From NCBI GenBank assembly GCA_002633025.1, contig NMRB01000153.1, positions 1-64,000 of the forward strand: a stretch of 64,000 nt of DNA, given 5' to 3'. Each line of letters opens with the position of its first letter. Within the stretch, counting starts at the first letter, position 1. This DNA comes from Notospermus geniculatus (taxonomy: Eukaryota; Nemertea; Pilidiophora; Heteronemertea; Lineidae). This document shows, piece after piece, positions 11,880 through 23,683 of the stretch. A program made the position numbers and the translations under genes. A model generated the notes under the pieces. The model was not told the DNA's origin. It was given only the letters and a program-made list of their open reading frames with translations, and searched no databases.

Positions 11880-12550
11880 TCGCCTCTTCTCCACGGAAAG
11901 ATGTCGCTGCGACCATATCAGGCCTTTTCATTGTCTTCAGGACGTCATCTCTGTGGGAATGTGAGGTGCGAGCATGAAGCTACAACGTCACGGCAGTGTG
12001 ACGTTGACGTTCCGAACAAGGTCACAGTGGAAAAGGGGATACGGTCGCAGCGCCATCAAATGGCAGAAAAAGAATGGCTACCTCCCCATTCAGGGCGGTG
12101 TGAGCTTTGGAAGATGCCTTAGGCAGGGCAGGGCCAAATTCACTCCAGCATTGAAGAAGCATGTTCTACCTCTTGCCAAACTCTCGTACACGACACAATG
12201 AAACCACCTTGCCATGAAATGCACTATAATAGTTTCACGTAGTCACATGAGGACAACGTGGACATGATTGAATCTCTGGCATGGTCAAGCTGTGATCGCT
12301 CATTTGCTCATCCGAGCGTTGTCAAGTTGCTGTGTCCTTCGTGTGGCCAACACGGTCAATTTAACGCCATAGGTATGGCGTTGTAATGGTTGTCCTGTCG
12401 TGCGTGGTGGTCGCGTAAGTTAATTGCGGAAGAGAAAGTTGGCAGAGCACTGTATGTGCAGATTTTTACCAAGACGTTCCGCATTTGGCCCGTTGATGTA
12501 GACAAAAGTGGTTGGTGAATTCGTCTGACAGAATTATCTATCGCAGGGAG
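11880..12550. other. CpG-richer segment, unassigned
   Basis: CpG dinucleotides are clearly more frequent here than in flanking intron (for example six in 12001-12060 and six in 12361-12420). Two overlapping open frames (11871-12122 and 11974-12201) run through it, but neither shows a domain I recognise. It could be a regulatory region, an old transposon fragment or a relic exon. I cannot decide from sequence alone. Confidence 0.4.
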
Positions 12551-12929
12551 ATCAAGACACACATTATCCCAGTAGCTGAAACCAGCATATATCGGTAAAA
12601 TAGCTCATGTGTAAAAACACCTTCTTTCACATGAGTGGCAAGTGGGCGATCGCTATCAACGGTGTTCGACCTTCTAGTTTAAGATCAATGGAAACAGCTT
12701 GAATGAAAGAATTCTATCGAATGTGTGTTAATCATTCATGGAACCTTTCAAGCATGTGTTCGTTGGAAATTCCTACGAATGTCTCGTCTCAGGAATCACT
12801 GTTTCTCTTGATCACCTCATAGTATGTTGTATGCACGATTGTTGCTGTCTAACATCCTTGGGTGATCCACCCAAACATTGGTGTTCATTAAAAAGAGCTC
12901 AATTTACCTTTTCCGATCTGCAGATGATG

Positions 12930-13250
12930 AGATCTCAGTTAGCTCTTTCATATGGTACCAATGTCAGGGCTCAATTAGCTCTTTCATATGGTACCAATAG
13001 TACAAAAGTAAGATCGTTGGCCCAGAGAGTGGTGTGTTGGTCCTCCATGCAAGTAGACTCTCTCAGATGGTACCAATTGTGGAACCAAATTTAGCTCTTT
13101 CAGATGGTACCAATACCAGAACCTGGAATTAGATCTTTCAGATGGCACCAATACCAGAACCCATGTAGCTCTTTCATATGGTGCTGTAGTATAGCTCGAT
13201 TAGCTCTTTCAGATGGTACCACAGCAGAGCTAACCAACTCTTTCAGATGA
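12930..13250. repeat. Irregular tandem repeat with core TAGCTCTTTCAGATGGTACCA
   Basis: About eight copies of a core close to AGCTCTTTCATATGGTACCA are spaced 30-50 bp apart in one orientation, with variable linkers such as ATACCAGAACC. This is a degenerate minisatellite. The open frame across it (12738-13094) is explained by the repeat. Confidence 0.8.
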
Positions 13251-13820
13251 CACACCAGCATTCAGATTTGGATGGCGGCATGTACATTACAGGAGATTTT
13301 TCATCATGAATGTATCAAACTCAGCATATCAAAAGCGAAGCTAAATGTCAGCATGGCTATGTCACAGACACTGTCAATGAGCCTGGCAACAGAAATCTAA
13401 TTAACTTGGAGCTGACCATCGTAAAGAGACTGGGCGAGATTGCCAAGACATTGATTAGTGCTAAACCGTTTCTGATCAACCGTATCAAATTTTTCCTAAT
13501 CATGGTGTTCCTTGGGCGAGCTCAGAATGACAGCGGGATTCTGTGATAGATGCTTTTGATACAAAGGAGACTCTACAGTAGATTGGTTGATGCGAGATGT
13601 TACAAACCATCCTTTAGGATTCAAAGTACATTTTACAGTAGTTTTGCATTTCGTAAAAGTGCATGCTAGTGTAATAATAAAATAACTCATGACTCGAAGT
13701 CTTTTGATAGTCGAGGAGAGACTTGGTTCCCTATTTGTCAAAGTTTCTCCCTCATTTTCATTTCAGTATCAGTGTCCCCTTCCTTTCATGAATCTTTTCT
13801 ATTTTAGGATTTGAGTAATA

Positions 13821-13850
13821 GTATTTGTTACTTTCTATTTTCAGGTGAGT
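13821..13850 (+). promoter_or_regulatory. Candidate recursive splice site 1 (acceptor fused to donor, 13844|13845)
   Basis: A pyrimidine-rich tract (GTTACTTTCTATTTTCAG, ending 13844) is followed immediately by the donor GTGAGT (13845-13850). Splicing exon 9328-9517 to this point would rebuild AAG|GTGAGT and allow the next segment to be removed. A second donor, TTTAG|GTAAGA, begins at 13894 and defines a potential 49-nt RS-exon (13845-13893). Read in phase 0 that exon hits TGA after ten codons. The site lies 4,327 bp into the intron. The call is by pattern and unproven. Confidence 0.65.
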
Positions 13851-13893
13851 ACAAAATATACTTCAACAACAAGTTGACTTTAGAAGAGTTTAG

Positions 13894-14577
13894 GTAAGAA
13901 GTTGTTGATACTTGAATACGCCAAAGTTACAAAGTCATCAGATTCTATCAAAAGTAAACATACCTCATCCTGGGAACTCATTTCACATACGATTTTGAGA
14001 AAAACTAAGATAAAGTCAAATAAAAGAATCAAAGGATTAGAACATCTCAAAGATAGAATTCCAATTTTGCAAGTATGTGTTCTTTTCACTTCAAGTCTGG
14101 AAAATATATTCATTGCTCGTCCACCCATTGTGTGACCACTCTGTGTTGACTTTGAACTTTACCTGAAGAAATATAGATTTTCCTCCTTTGATACATGTAG
14201 CTTTGAAGGCAATGGTTTCTGTTTTTCGTTTGCTCCCTGAAGCGTCAAACTGTGGTTACAATGGTTTCACTTTAGATGGGTGATTCTACTGAATAATGAC
14301 ATGCCATATCTTGTGGCCACACTGGGTTATGTTGATTTTGTGGTCACGTTGGCAACCATCNGGAATGACTTGACCCAGATTGCTCATAACTGATATGTAC
14401 CTGCCTCTGTCATTAGACTATTACATGTATTATGTCCAACCCAGTGAGCACATGGTCCATGGACCATTTCATTACAACAGAATATTCTTGGTCCACAGAG
14501 CAGCACTCAGCTATTATGCTTCCATCATGATGATGTGGTTTTCACTTTGACTCGTTAATGCTGATGGAGGGTAGTCA
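13894..14577. other. DMD: Intron stretch with one unresolved base
   Basis: No gene recognised. An N occurs at 14361. Unlike the Ns at 27762 and 52616, I see no duplicated sequence flanking it. The palindrome-like ATGGTCCATGGACCAT occurs at 14452-14467. Confidence 0.5.
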
Positions 14578-14768
14578 AATCTGACTTGTGTCTATACCAG
14601 TCCTGTTGTGCAGTCCAAGCTGACTTGCGTCTATACTGGTGCTGTTGGCCTGCTTGTCGTGCAGGTAAAGCTGACTTGCGTCTATACCGGTGCTGTTGGC
14701 CTGCCTGTTGTGCAGTCCAAGCTGACTTGCGTCTATACTGGTGCTGTTGGCCTGCTTGTCGTGCAGTC
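14578..14768. repeat. 51-bp minisatellite (about 3.7 units)
   Basis: The word GCTGACTTGCGTCTATA recurs at 14619, 14670 and 14721, exactly 51 bp apart, with a diverged partial unit before. Because 51 is a multiple of three, both strands remain open as 17-residue repeats. These open frames (14586-14900 plus, 14575-14775 minus) look like artefacts of unit length and not genes. Confidence 0.9.
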
Positions 14769-15752
14769 GTTGCATTGATCTGGTCGTTGGACCATCTTGA
14801 GAGTCAGCCAGCTTCCTCTGGAAATTTTTATAACCAGGACGGAATACCGTTAACCAAATTACGTGTAGCTTCTTTACATACTAATCTGGCTTCCCGCTAA
14901 TTTTTTTATCCACGTTACAACCGAATCACCGTCAGCCATTAAAAATCCCCACATTGTCTATCTCTGGCCACATCATGTGTCAGGCAATATTTCTCATTAA
15001 TCACTCATCCTATATTTGGTGTAGACAAGTGATCCTATTTCTTCATCCATCTCATCATCGACTCAGGAGAGGATACCATAATTTCCTTTCATTAGATTCC
15101 AACCTAAGCTAGTCGTACTCGCTATACATCATTCCACAGTCTGGCATACCTCGGCAAGTACTAGACCTGGTAGTATTCTAGTGAAATCGATTCTGATGCC
15201 TTCAGCAACTGCTTCCGAGGGCAGAAGCCCCAGATGTGCAGCCAGTTCAATATGTTATATGTAAATACAAATAAGCTAGGACCTGAGGCTGTGGTGTGTA
15301 TTCCTGATGTGCCACAAGATACTAATGGATAATGATAATAGGACATATATACCATCTTAGGGATCATTGACTGGCCCCCGAGCCATCCTTGCATTGGTTT
15401 TTACCTGAGGTTAAAGTGCAGTTATCGATGGCTTCAGATAGTGGTGCTACTCGGACTTGCCTCGTGATAGCGATACCATCCGTCTATTGGATTATGTTTG
15501 CCGATCTAATCAGGCATTTCCTTTCCTCTGGCTGGTGGGGCATGTTTCATAAACACGGAAAGTTCATTCACTCTGGTTTAAACTCAGAGATCCAAGCCAA
15601 ATTCAATATCAATGGCATGCAGCATACTGCTCAGAATTTCCATTTGACCTACTTTTCAAGGTCACTGCAAGGTCGAGGTGTTTCTGTTGTGTTAATTAAA
15701 CCCCTGCGTTTCCAGGTCACTAAAAGGTCAAGAAAGGTTGTTTCTGCGTCAA

Positions 15753-16249
15753 TAGCCCCGTTTACACTGAGCAAAAATAACCGATCTCGGACCGGTCCGA
15801 GATCGGATCACCAAAAAAATAGCAAGTGTAAACGGGACAAGCGTGCCAGGATCGGTTCCAAACCGAACCGTGCCGAGACCACCAGTTGGAGGTGATCTCG
15901 GACCGGTCCGAGATCGGATCGGTTCGATAAACTGCTGTGTAAACGGTAACCGATCTCGGCTCGGTTGCTAAATTGTGTTCTGCACATGTGCGAATTATGA
16001 ATGCTGTCATTAGCGGGAATTTTTGAGTGATTTTCCATGGCGGCATCCATTTTGTTGTTGTCGTTGTTTGATTTTTCGTTTGATTTTCGTACCTCCGATC
16101 GACTGAACTGACTGGAGAGCTCGCGGGACCCGCTAACTGGCTCGGTTCCACTGTGCCAGTGTAAACGGGGCAGATCGCCAGATGACGAACCGTGCCGGGA
16201 CCGGTCCGAGCACGGATCGCTTTTTCCGTGACCAGTGTAAACGGGGCTA
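15753..16249. mobile_element. TA-flanked MITE with 17-bp perfect terminal inverted repeats
   Basis: The left end TAGCCCCGTTTACACTG (15753-15769) is exactly the reverse complement of the right end (16233-16249). The outermost TA may be target-site duplication, which fits a Tc1/mariner-like non-autonomous element. The words GTAAACGG or GTGTAAACGG recur internally as subterminal repeats. The interior carries the self-complementary core TCTCGGACCGGTCCGAGA twice, as a perfect 26-bp palindrome at 15781-15806 and again at 15894-15915, plus related GACCGGTCCGAG near 16199. No transposase is encoded. Confidence 0.9.
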
Positions 16250-17784
16250 ATGAAGCCCCTGTCTGACTCCTATAATCTGATTCAATTTCATCTCAGTCAA
16301 AATCCCAGGGTGCACCATAACCAATATGTCAAATCTATCTTGATCAGCCAACTTTTATCTGTCTTAAAGCCTCTGCCATGGTCCGACTGCCAGAAGACTT
16401 TAGAGATATTTCATGGGTGACATTTAGCTACTTCAGTATCTGTTCAGAATAGTTGGAAAGATACATTTGAGCCAGTCTTGCTAACCATCTCTGTGGTCAG
16501 ATAATGCTTACAATCTGAACGATCCGACCGCCCAGTTGTTGCTGGCATACCACTTTGTCAAGATATATGGAAATGATCAATATTGGCAACTTTGTGATCA
16601 AATCTGTAATCTTTTGACTTGTAATCTATCAAATAAGAATAGATTTGACCATAGAATCGTTGCTTTGGGATCTGCATCCCCAGGCAACGATCGTTGACCT
16701 GGTCTGCGAGCCATGTGAACAGTTTGTGTTAGATGTCTTCCTGTCTGAGACAATGGTGATGTTAAAAAAAAGTAAGCAAATGTTTTTAAGATTTGCACAA
16801 CAATGCCTAAAGTGAATGCTGTTGTCTAGACAGAATCCAGTAACTCACTTTTGATCAGTTTTGAGAAAAACAAAGAGTAATTTCATACTAGAACTACGAA
16901 AATGGTAGCAACGTAACCCTTCGCTGCGGCAATAACTTTTCAGAATACAGCAGTCTGAGTGCTGCCATCTATCAGAAAATTGCACAACTGATGAGTCTAA
17001 GGTGCATGAACAAAAACATAAATGCCCTATCTCAGTGTGTCTTCAATAGGAAATGCCATTGAAAATGACGGCTCTGCACGTCATATGCATATGAAGTGTC
17101 ATGGGCCATGACGTGCTGTGCACGTCATCCACAACAAAAGTGTTAATTTTCATGAAAATGCGAGTGTGCTGTCATTGAACAGCAGAATGTACTGTACAAA
17201 ACATGAAGTAAAAGCACTTGCTTGCTTTCATAGATAAACAGCCTTGTCTGATAATGTTTACCAATACTGGAAAAGTAAACAAGGGAATGAAGCTATTGTA
17301 ATTTTAATGGGATTAACTTGATACGACCTCATCAGGTGATCGTTAATTTTCATAGTGGATGGGAGAGAGTTCTGTTACCACAACTGCCCAGTATTCCCTT
17401 GGGTTGTAACCCAGCTTTAAACCTTCATTTGATGGCCACATGAAAATTAATATTTCATTTGTCTGGACTTAGTCAGTGCAATGTTTCTATGTCGTTCTTT
17501 TGATTGATGTTCATTTCTGGAGGAGTGATGTCACATGGGAGTAGGAGGCAAAATACAATGTTCTGTCTGTGGTAAAACATTGATTTTTCATCTGCCGAAG
17601 GCAGTGTCTCCTCGTGTGGTGTTTGACTGAATGTCATCTGAACAAAAAATGGACCGTACCACGCCATCAAGCAATTGTCTTTGCCTCAAGGTTTGTGGTA
17701 TGTTTTCAATTGCTTCCATGATGTTGCCCCACGATGGTGTCATTTTCTCAATGAAAAATATACCCATAGGTTTGCTTTCAAAAA

Positions 17785-18215
17785 AGCAATGTCACCATGA
17801 TTTCAATATGGCTGCCACAGCAGCCATATTATGTTTTATATCTTCTCATCCCAAATCAATGATGTCATATGAAGCAATGTCAGCAAAATTTCAATATGGC
17901 CGCCACAGCTGCCATATTAAGTTTTATATCTTCTCTGGTCAAATCAGCAATCTCATATGAAGCATGAATGTCACCATGATTTCAATATGGCTGCCATATT
18001 AAGTTTTATGTCTTCTCAGGTCAAATCAGCAATCTCATATGAAGCAATGTCACCATGATTTCAATATGGCTGCCATAGCTGCCATATTAAGTTTTATGTC
18101 TTCTCAGGTCAAATCAGCAATCTCATATGAAGCAATGTCACCATGATTTCAATATGGCCGCCACTGCCACCATATTTTGTTTTATATTCTTTAATATCAA
18201 ATCAGCAATATCATA
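17785..18215. repeat. Tandem repeat (about 80-90 bp units) built on ATGGC palindromes
   Basis: Five or so units contain GCAATGTCACCATGATTTCA, then an AATATGGC..GCCATATT dyad, then GTTTTATNTCTTCTCA and AAATCAGCAATCTCATATGAA. Unit starts are near 17786, 17874, 17963, 18043 and 18131. The open frame at 17631-17960 overlaps the array and is not supported as a gene. Confidence 0.9.
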
Positions 18216-21200
18216 TTGCGGGGGTTGGATCCAGGGTTTCTCCAACACTGGGGCACAATAAGTGCAAAGCAGCTGTAGACACTGTTGCATCAATTGAACT
18301 CTATTGAATATGCATCTTGTGTAGGCAGAACAGTCAACTTAGTCTAAAGCTACCTATTAAATGTCAGGTCTATACCATTAACTGAAAACCACCACTGAAT
18401 TCTTTTAAAATTTCAAACATTAGAAATGCGATATGTCTGCTTTAGATGTACTAGAAACCAGACACCGTTCTCTATATGAATTCCCCATAGATTCCTCTTG
18501 CTGACTTAACTTAATATCATCATGTGGATGTTCCATACACAAATGTTTGCTTCTCACAAATGAGTCCAACTCAATAGTAGCGCTATTGAGAAGTGCACAA
18601 ATGAGTTGATCGCTAAATGTATAAGTTTACCAATTCGAAATGATTTACTCGAACTCCAATATTGCATGTTTAATCAAATGTAAACGGAAACGAGCTCAAT
18701 ATGAAACTTGATGCTTTGTATGACCGATTTCTGCCCGACTTTAAAGTGGAGGAGTTAGCATAGATGTTGATGGAATTTGATTGGAGGATGCAATCTGTTA
18801 TCTGATTGGTTGTTGCTGTTAAGAGGGTAATCTGCTGTCTTGTCTTCTATAGAGCTTGTGCAGTGGCTCATTATGACGTCACTTTTGACCGGCGGTCCAC
18901 CATGCTGACAGCGACGACAAAGTGCGCCACGTGAAAAAATAGTTGTGTCAGGAATAAATGTACATGTATTCCATAAAATGACCTTGCATAAGGTGTGGCA
19001 GGGATTGTGGTCTCATCCCATGTCCATCTTGTGGGACAAAAAAGTAAAACCTGATTTTAAACATTTTTTTGCCAGAACTCCTCAACTAAATGCAATAATG
19101 TTGGTAATTGTACCCAAATTAGTGGATGTTTTCTTCACCTAATACTTCATCTCCTGCAATTTGACAAAGTTTAATCAAGGAGCAAACTTAAAAACTAGGT
19201 AAACAGATTTTTCTCCCCTTAATGATCATCTGGATTAGGTGTAGCAATAACAAATTTAGTGTAAGTGTTTCTTCTTTTTCGGGCAAACGGACAGTGGCCT
19301 CATTTTCATTAGATTTCTGGCCGATATCTATTTCTTTGTACTTGTGTTTTCATCAAAGTTACACTTAACAATTTTTTCCGGGTACAAAGGAGCAAAAATT
19401 TATCAGCTACCGTATTAATTTCCACCATGTTACGTCCTCCTAATATCACAACTATTGTTGTACACCTCTTGACCATGCAACTTCAACTCGAAGTAACATC
19501 TGATATTAGCAAACTGGTCTTGTCCATTCCCATTACACCTAACATCCAACGAACGAAATATTAATTTACTCCTCAATATCCGCACTTGATGTAACCATTC
19601 CCCTCATCGCTGTCCGTATAAGTGTTAATATCACTGAACTGCTATGGTAATTTGGAACCGTGCGTCTGAATACCAACAAGCGTGCCCTCTGCCCAATGAT
19701 AGCGGCGTGCTGAGCGCACCTTTTTATCATTCCGATCCCCTTGTAATGGTGCTGCAAATTGCCAAGTTTATTACATTCTCGACACAAAAAGTTTGTTCGT
19801 GGTCACATTTATTTGAAGTTTCCAGTTGAGGGCAGGTCAGATGATAGTAATCATAAAATAGTAATACGTTATGACAAAATACCTTGGCAATTTGGAAGGA
19901 ACGTTTTACAGCAACAGTCATTGTGCAATCTCTTGTCTTACTTCTAAGTCTTTCTTTGTCTTCCTACTTCCTCCTCTGTGATTATGCCTCCTTTGTCTTC
20001 ATCAAAACTATTTTCACTCCAAATGTGTCGAGTATCTCATGTATTTTCGGCCATTTTCTTCCAATAACAGCTGTACTCTGGGCTCAGAAACTGTAATTCC
20101 AGAATTCAATTCGTTATCTTAATTGGAAAAAAATTGATAGCCTGATACATGTCTATGTATCATTCTAAACTTTGGAAAATTTATGAGAATTAGAATGACA
20201 TCGAATGCAGGATGTCCTGTCTCTAGAGCATAATCAATTGGTAATAGGTATTATCATTACAGTGTTATCTTTCAGCACAGGCGGTGTCGGTGCAGAATCT
20301 TGCATTCCAGTGGGCTGCTCAAACTTTGATCACCTTGTTGATTTCATGGCATCGCTGTGTTGTCAATTTTATTGATGGCCATGAGCAGGGAGTGATTTGA
20401 GGGAATTTGTAAACGTACCTTGCAGTAAAATAATGTGCAAATTTCATGTTGTACCTTTGACTGTAATTTCAAAGTGCCTTGCTCGACATTATCACCACAA
20501 TCTCGTCAGAAACTTCTGGTCAACATTTCTGTTACCGTTCCCCACAACTGCAACACAAAATATCATTTCTACCAGTTTCCTCCTGCCGCTGAAGTTCGTT
20601 ATGTCATCAGATGACGACTGTACCAAAATTTTGATACTGACATTGACTATCGGCCTACTTCTAATGAGATATCCTCCTACCCTGGCTGCATATGCATAAT
20701 GCATTTTCCGAAGTCGAAAACATACATTCCAACTTGTAATTATATCAATTAAAAACCATTATGTCAATTAGTAATTCCCTCTGTGTAAAAAAACGTATTA
20801 AGAACACCACATCTATCAGGTCATGGCGTTCAAAGGGCAAGCAAATTTTGAATTTGTTTATTGCCAGAATTTTACTTTGATAGGGTGAATTTTGATGAAA
20901 GCGGTCCAAAATGTTAACCTTTTATCAAGCAAAAAAGTACAATAAATACATATAGGCCTACTTGTTCTCTAATTATAAATGTTTTGTAATGTTATATAAA
21001 TGCATGTCATAGATAACTATGTACATGTATCATTGGCTTGGAAGCAAGCTTTCTGCACTTGGCACAAGCGAAAATGAAGATTGATGGTGACCCCCAGATG
21101 TCAACTTCATGTGTTCTCCCGGGGCCATCAAACCTACCACCACCAACCCATCGGGTACACAGCTCACTCCACTGACATCAGCAACAGGGTCTACTGAACC

Positions 21201-21420
21201 TCTATGCCATTGATATGATTACAAAGAATAACATTTGGGGAGACGTCGGCTTGTAGTCGATAGGAAAGGATGGTTTTGAAATCTGAAGCAGCGCATTTGT
21301 TGAAGTACCTTTAATGTTAAATACCTGTGGGCTGAATTATCCGGAGGCTATTATCAAAGATTTGCTGATTATAACTATCTCAGATTCTGCTATGAGAATG
21401 CAATTGATTTTAAAGGTTAG
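18216..21420. other. DMD: Intron stretch without recognised genes
   Basis: I looked on both strands and saw only short chance open frames (for example 20397-20699). There is a small palindrome CTCAATA..TATTGAG near 18572-18592. No tandem array or inverted-repeat element of note was found. Confidence 0.6.
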
Positions 21421-21660
21421 TCGCGATTTTTTTTTTGAAATCAGATACGCGTGTGTGATCTGAATGTTAATTCATCAGCCACTTGTGTATTTTGCTAAAA
21501 CGCTTTGTGAGTATTAACGATTAGGAGGTCAGGACATCGCATGCGTGATTACGGCATCGGATGTATGACATTGATTGTTGGCAACGGATTGGCGTCGGTT
21601 ATCTAACATGGTGTCGGCTCACTCGAAATATCGTCATATACTGACGCATTCGGTGGGAAT
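21421..21660. promoter_or_regulatory. CpG cluster upstream of the candidate alternative first exon
   Basis: I counted 18 CpG dinucleotides in these 240 bases. The next 60 bases (21661-21720) contain none. The cluster ends about 340 bp upstream of the ATG at 22000. Local CpG retention is expected at unmethylated promoters in mosaic-methylated invertebrate genomes. I see no convincing TATA box. Promoter status is inference from position and composition. Confidence 0.4.
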
Positions 21661-21999
21661 GGCCATCTAGGAGTGATTAGTGAAGTTATTAGCTTGATCA
21701 GGATATCCTTAGCCATGTCCATTTCCAATTTTGTGACACTTGTCCGTTTCGCTACATGTACTTGTCAATTTCACAGAGTATTTGTCTACTAGTATATTGG
21801 ATGCTATGCTTACACTGGTGTGGAGGTAGCAGGCTCTTGTTGGTATTGGAAATTGGAATGTGCAGTATTGTTGAGTTCTGGCTACACTGCCTGGATCATT
21901 ATAGTGTTTCCTCTGCTGAGTGAGCACAGGCATCACGTGTAGGAAATTATGGAGTGGTAACAGTGTGATGGGACTTGTGTCTTTCATCGTTGGGTAACG

Positions 22000-23550
22000 A
22001 TGCCGGGCGGTCAGCGGTCCATGAGAGGTGTGGACCAAACGATTCTAGATCAGTCAAGGGCCTCGAATCATGTGGTGCAGAATCAAAACGGCTCCTCAAA
22101 TCAAACTACTTCAACAACATCAAGGTCTTCAGAAAGAGTTCCTCCTTCTCAATCGAGATCTACAACTCCAGGTAGGACATCAATTCAACATAGAAGATCA
22201 ATGTCTGCATCATCTGCTGGGAGTACATCTCACAAAAGAAGCCAAGAAAGCACACCAAGAATGCTTCCAACAAGACCTTCTACAGCACCTAAACCTCGTA
22301 AACTCCCATCTCCTGGAGTTGCACAAGGCCCCAATACCACCAGTTCACATGTGCCAAGGACTATTGATGTTCATTCAAGGGGTGTTCAGAGGCAAAGAAG
22401 TCTTCCCGATATCACGAGGAGTATTGCGATACAAAAGGATGCCAGGGGTTACCAGACCCAGAGGGAGACGAGGAGTGGGTCAGTTGATGGTAGGAATGTG
22501 CTGAGGGGTGTCAGGGAGGGGGAAAATTCGAGTGCTGGGGGTGTGCAGCTGCAGAGGAATTCGAAGGGTACAACTGTGTCGAGTATTCAATCGCAAAGGA
22601 ATATTAGGGATTCTAGTTCAACTGGGAAGGATCCTCTTAGGATTTCAAGGGGTGCCCCTGATGGTATCCCGAGGAATACACAAATTCTGCAGGATGTGAA
22701 ACAAATGCCAGAGAAGCAGTCCAGCATTCCTGAATTTCAGACTCGAGGAGAGGCTGGAGAAACAAACATATATGAAACAATATTTGATAATCGGATTGTA
22801 CCAACACAGAGGGGTACGAGAGATGCGGTCGGTTATGTTGACAGGAATGTAAAGATGCAGAGAGATGCGAGGGATGCGTCTTTGGTCAATGTTGGAGGTG
22901 TTCAATGGCAAGGAGATACTGGTGATGCTGATAACCGGAATTATGGGATGCGGAGGGGGAATCTGGAAGCTGCAGGTATTGATAACAGAAGCGTGGATCT
23001 AAGGGGTGTAAAGATTGCTGGTGTATCAGATAGAGGTGTGAAAGTGACAAGGGACTTGGCGGGTTGGACTGATTCTGTGAATGCGGTGAACGCAAATGTT
23101 CCAGTGCAGAAGAATTTCAGGGAAACTTTATCAAATCCCGGGAATGTCCCGAAACTGGTAGATACCCGGACAACAGCTGTGACGAGTAACCAAAGTTTGC
23201 ACTCGCGTAGGGATAGCACTGATAGGAAATTTTCAGATGACGGGAGGGACTCATCTGTGGCAAGTTTGGAGGAGGGTAGATGGAAGAAGAACAATGCCAA
23301 GGACTACGCTGTGGTGAATATTGGGAGTATTAAATTACAAATGGACTCAAGGGAACCAGCGGTGTCTAATCTAGGACACAGTGACATGGAGGAGAACACG
23401 ACGACGTTGAACGCATGGATCGGCGATCAGAAATCAGGGGATTCCAGTTATCAGTACATTTCAGCAGTTACTGCGATACCTGATGTGAACAATCCAATCA
23501 TAAACAAGAACCTTGCAATGCCCTTGGGTTGGTCGGAGCAAGTTATTAAG
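22000..23550 (+). CDS. Candidate alternative first exon of a short dystrophin isoform (517-residue unique N-terminus)
   Basis: By far the longest open frame of the intron, on the gene's own strand. ATG at 22000 (A at -3) is the first Met after an in-frame TAA at 21958. Only a weak AG without pyrimidine tract lies between them, so an internal exon is unlikely. The frame runs 517 codons to ATTAAG|GTAGCA. Splicing here is phase 0 and would give WSEQVIK followed by DLQAEIEAH from the exon at 63778; unspliced it reads only 15 more codons to TAG at 23596. Residues 32-120 are rich in Ser, Thr, Arg and Pro and probably disordered. Residues 128-452 hold about 12 degenerate repeats with a core like GVQLQRDxRD. 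Possible EB-binding [ST]xIP motifs are SSIP (241-244) and TAIP (491-494). I recognise no known domain. The position equals that of human Dp116's first exon. It could instead be a separate intronic gene. Confidence 0.65.
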
Positions 23551-23683
23551 GTAGCATTTGTTTGTTTTCTTCCAAATGTAGATTTATCTACAGGGTAGTC
23601 AAAAAAATTCACCAAAAGAATGGATTACTGGCAACACAATCAGCTACTTCAGTGCCGGCTGTATTTTGGCATTATTACATCAT
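23551..23683. other. Donor side of the candidate alternative first exon
   Basis: The donor GTAGCA starts at 23551 after an exonic AAG. If it is used, the intron to the exon at 63778 would be about 40.2 kb and would still contain recursive-splice candidates 2 and 3. The first in-frame stop if unspliced is TAG at 23596-23598. Confidence 0.5.
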
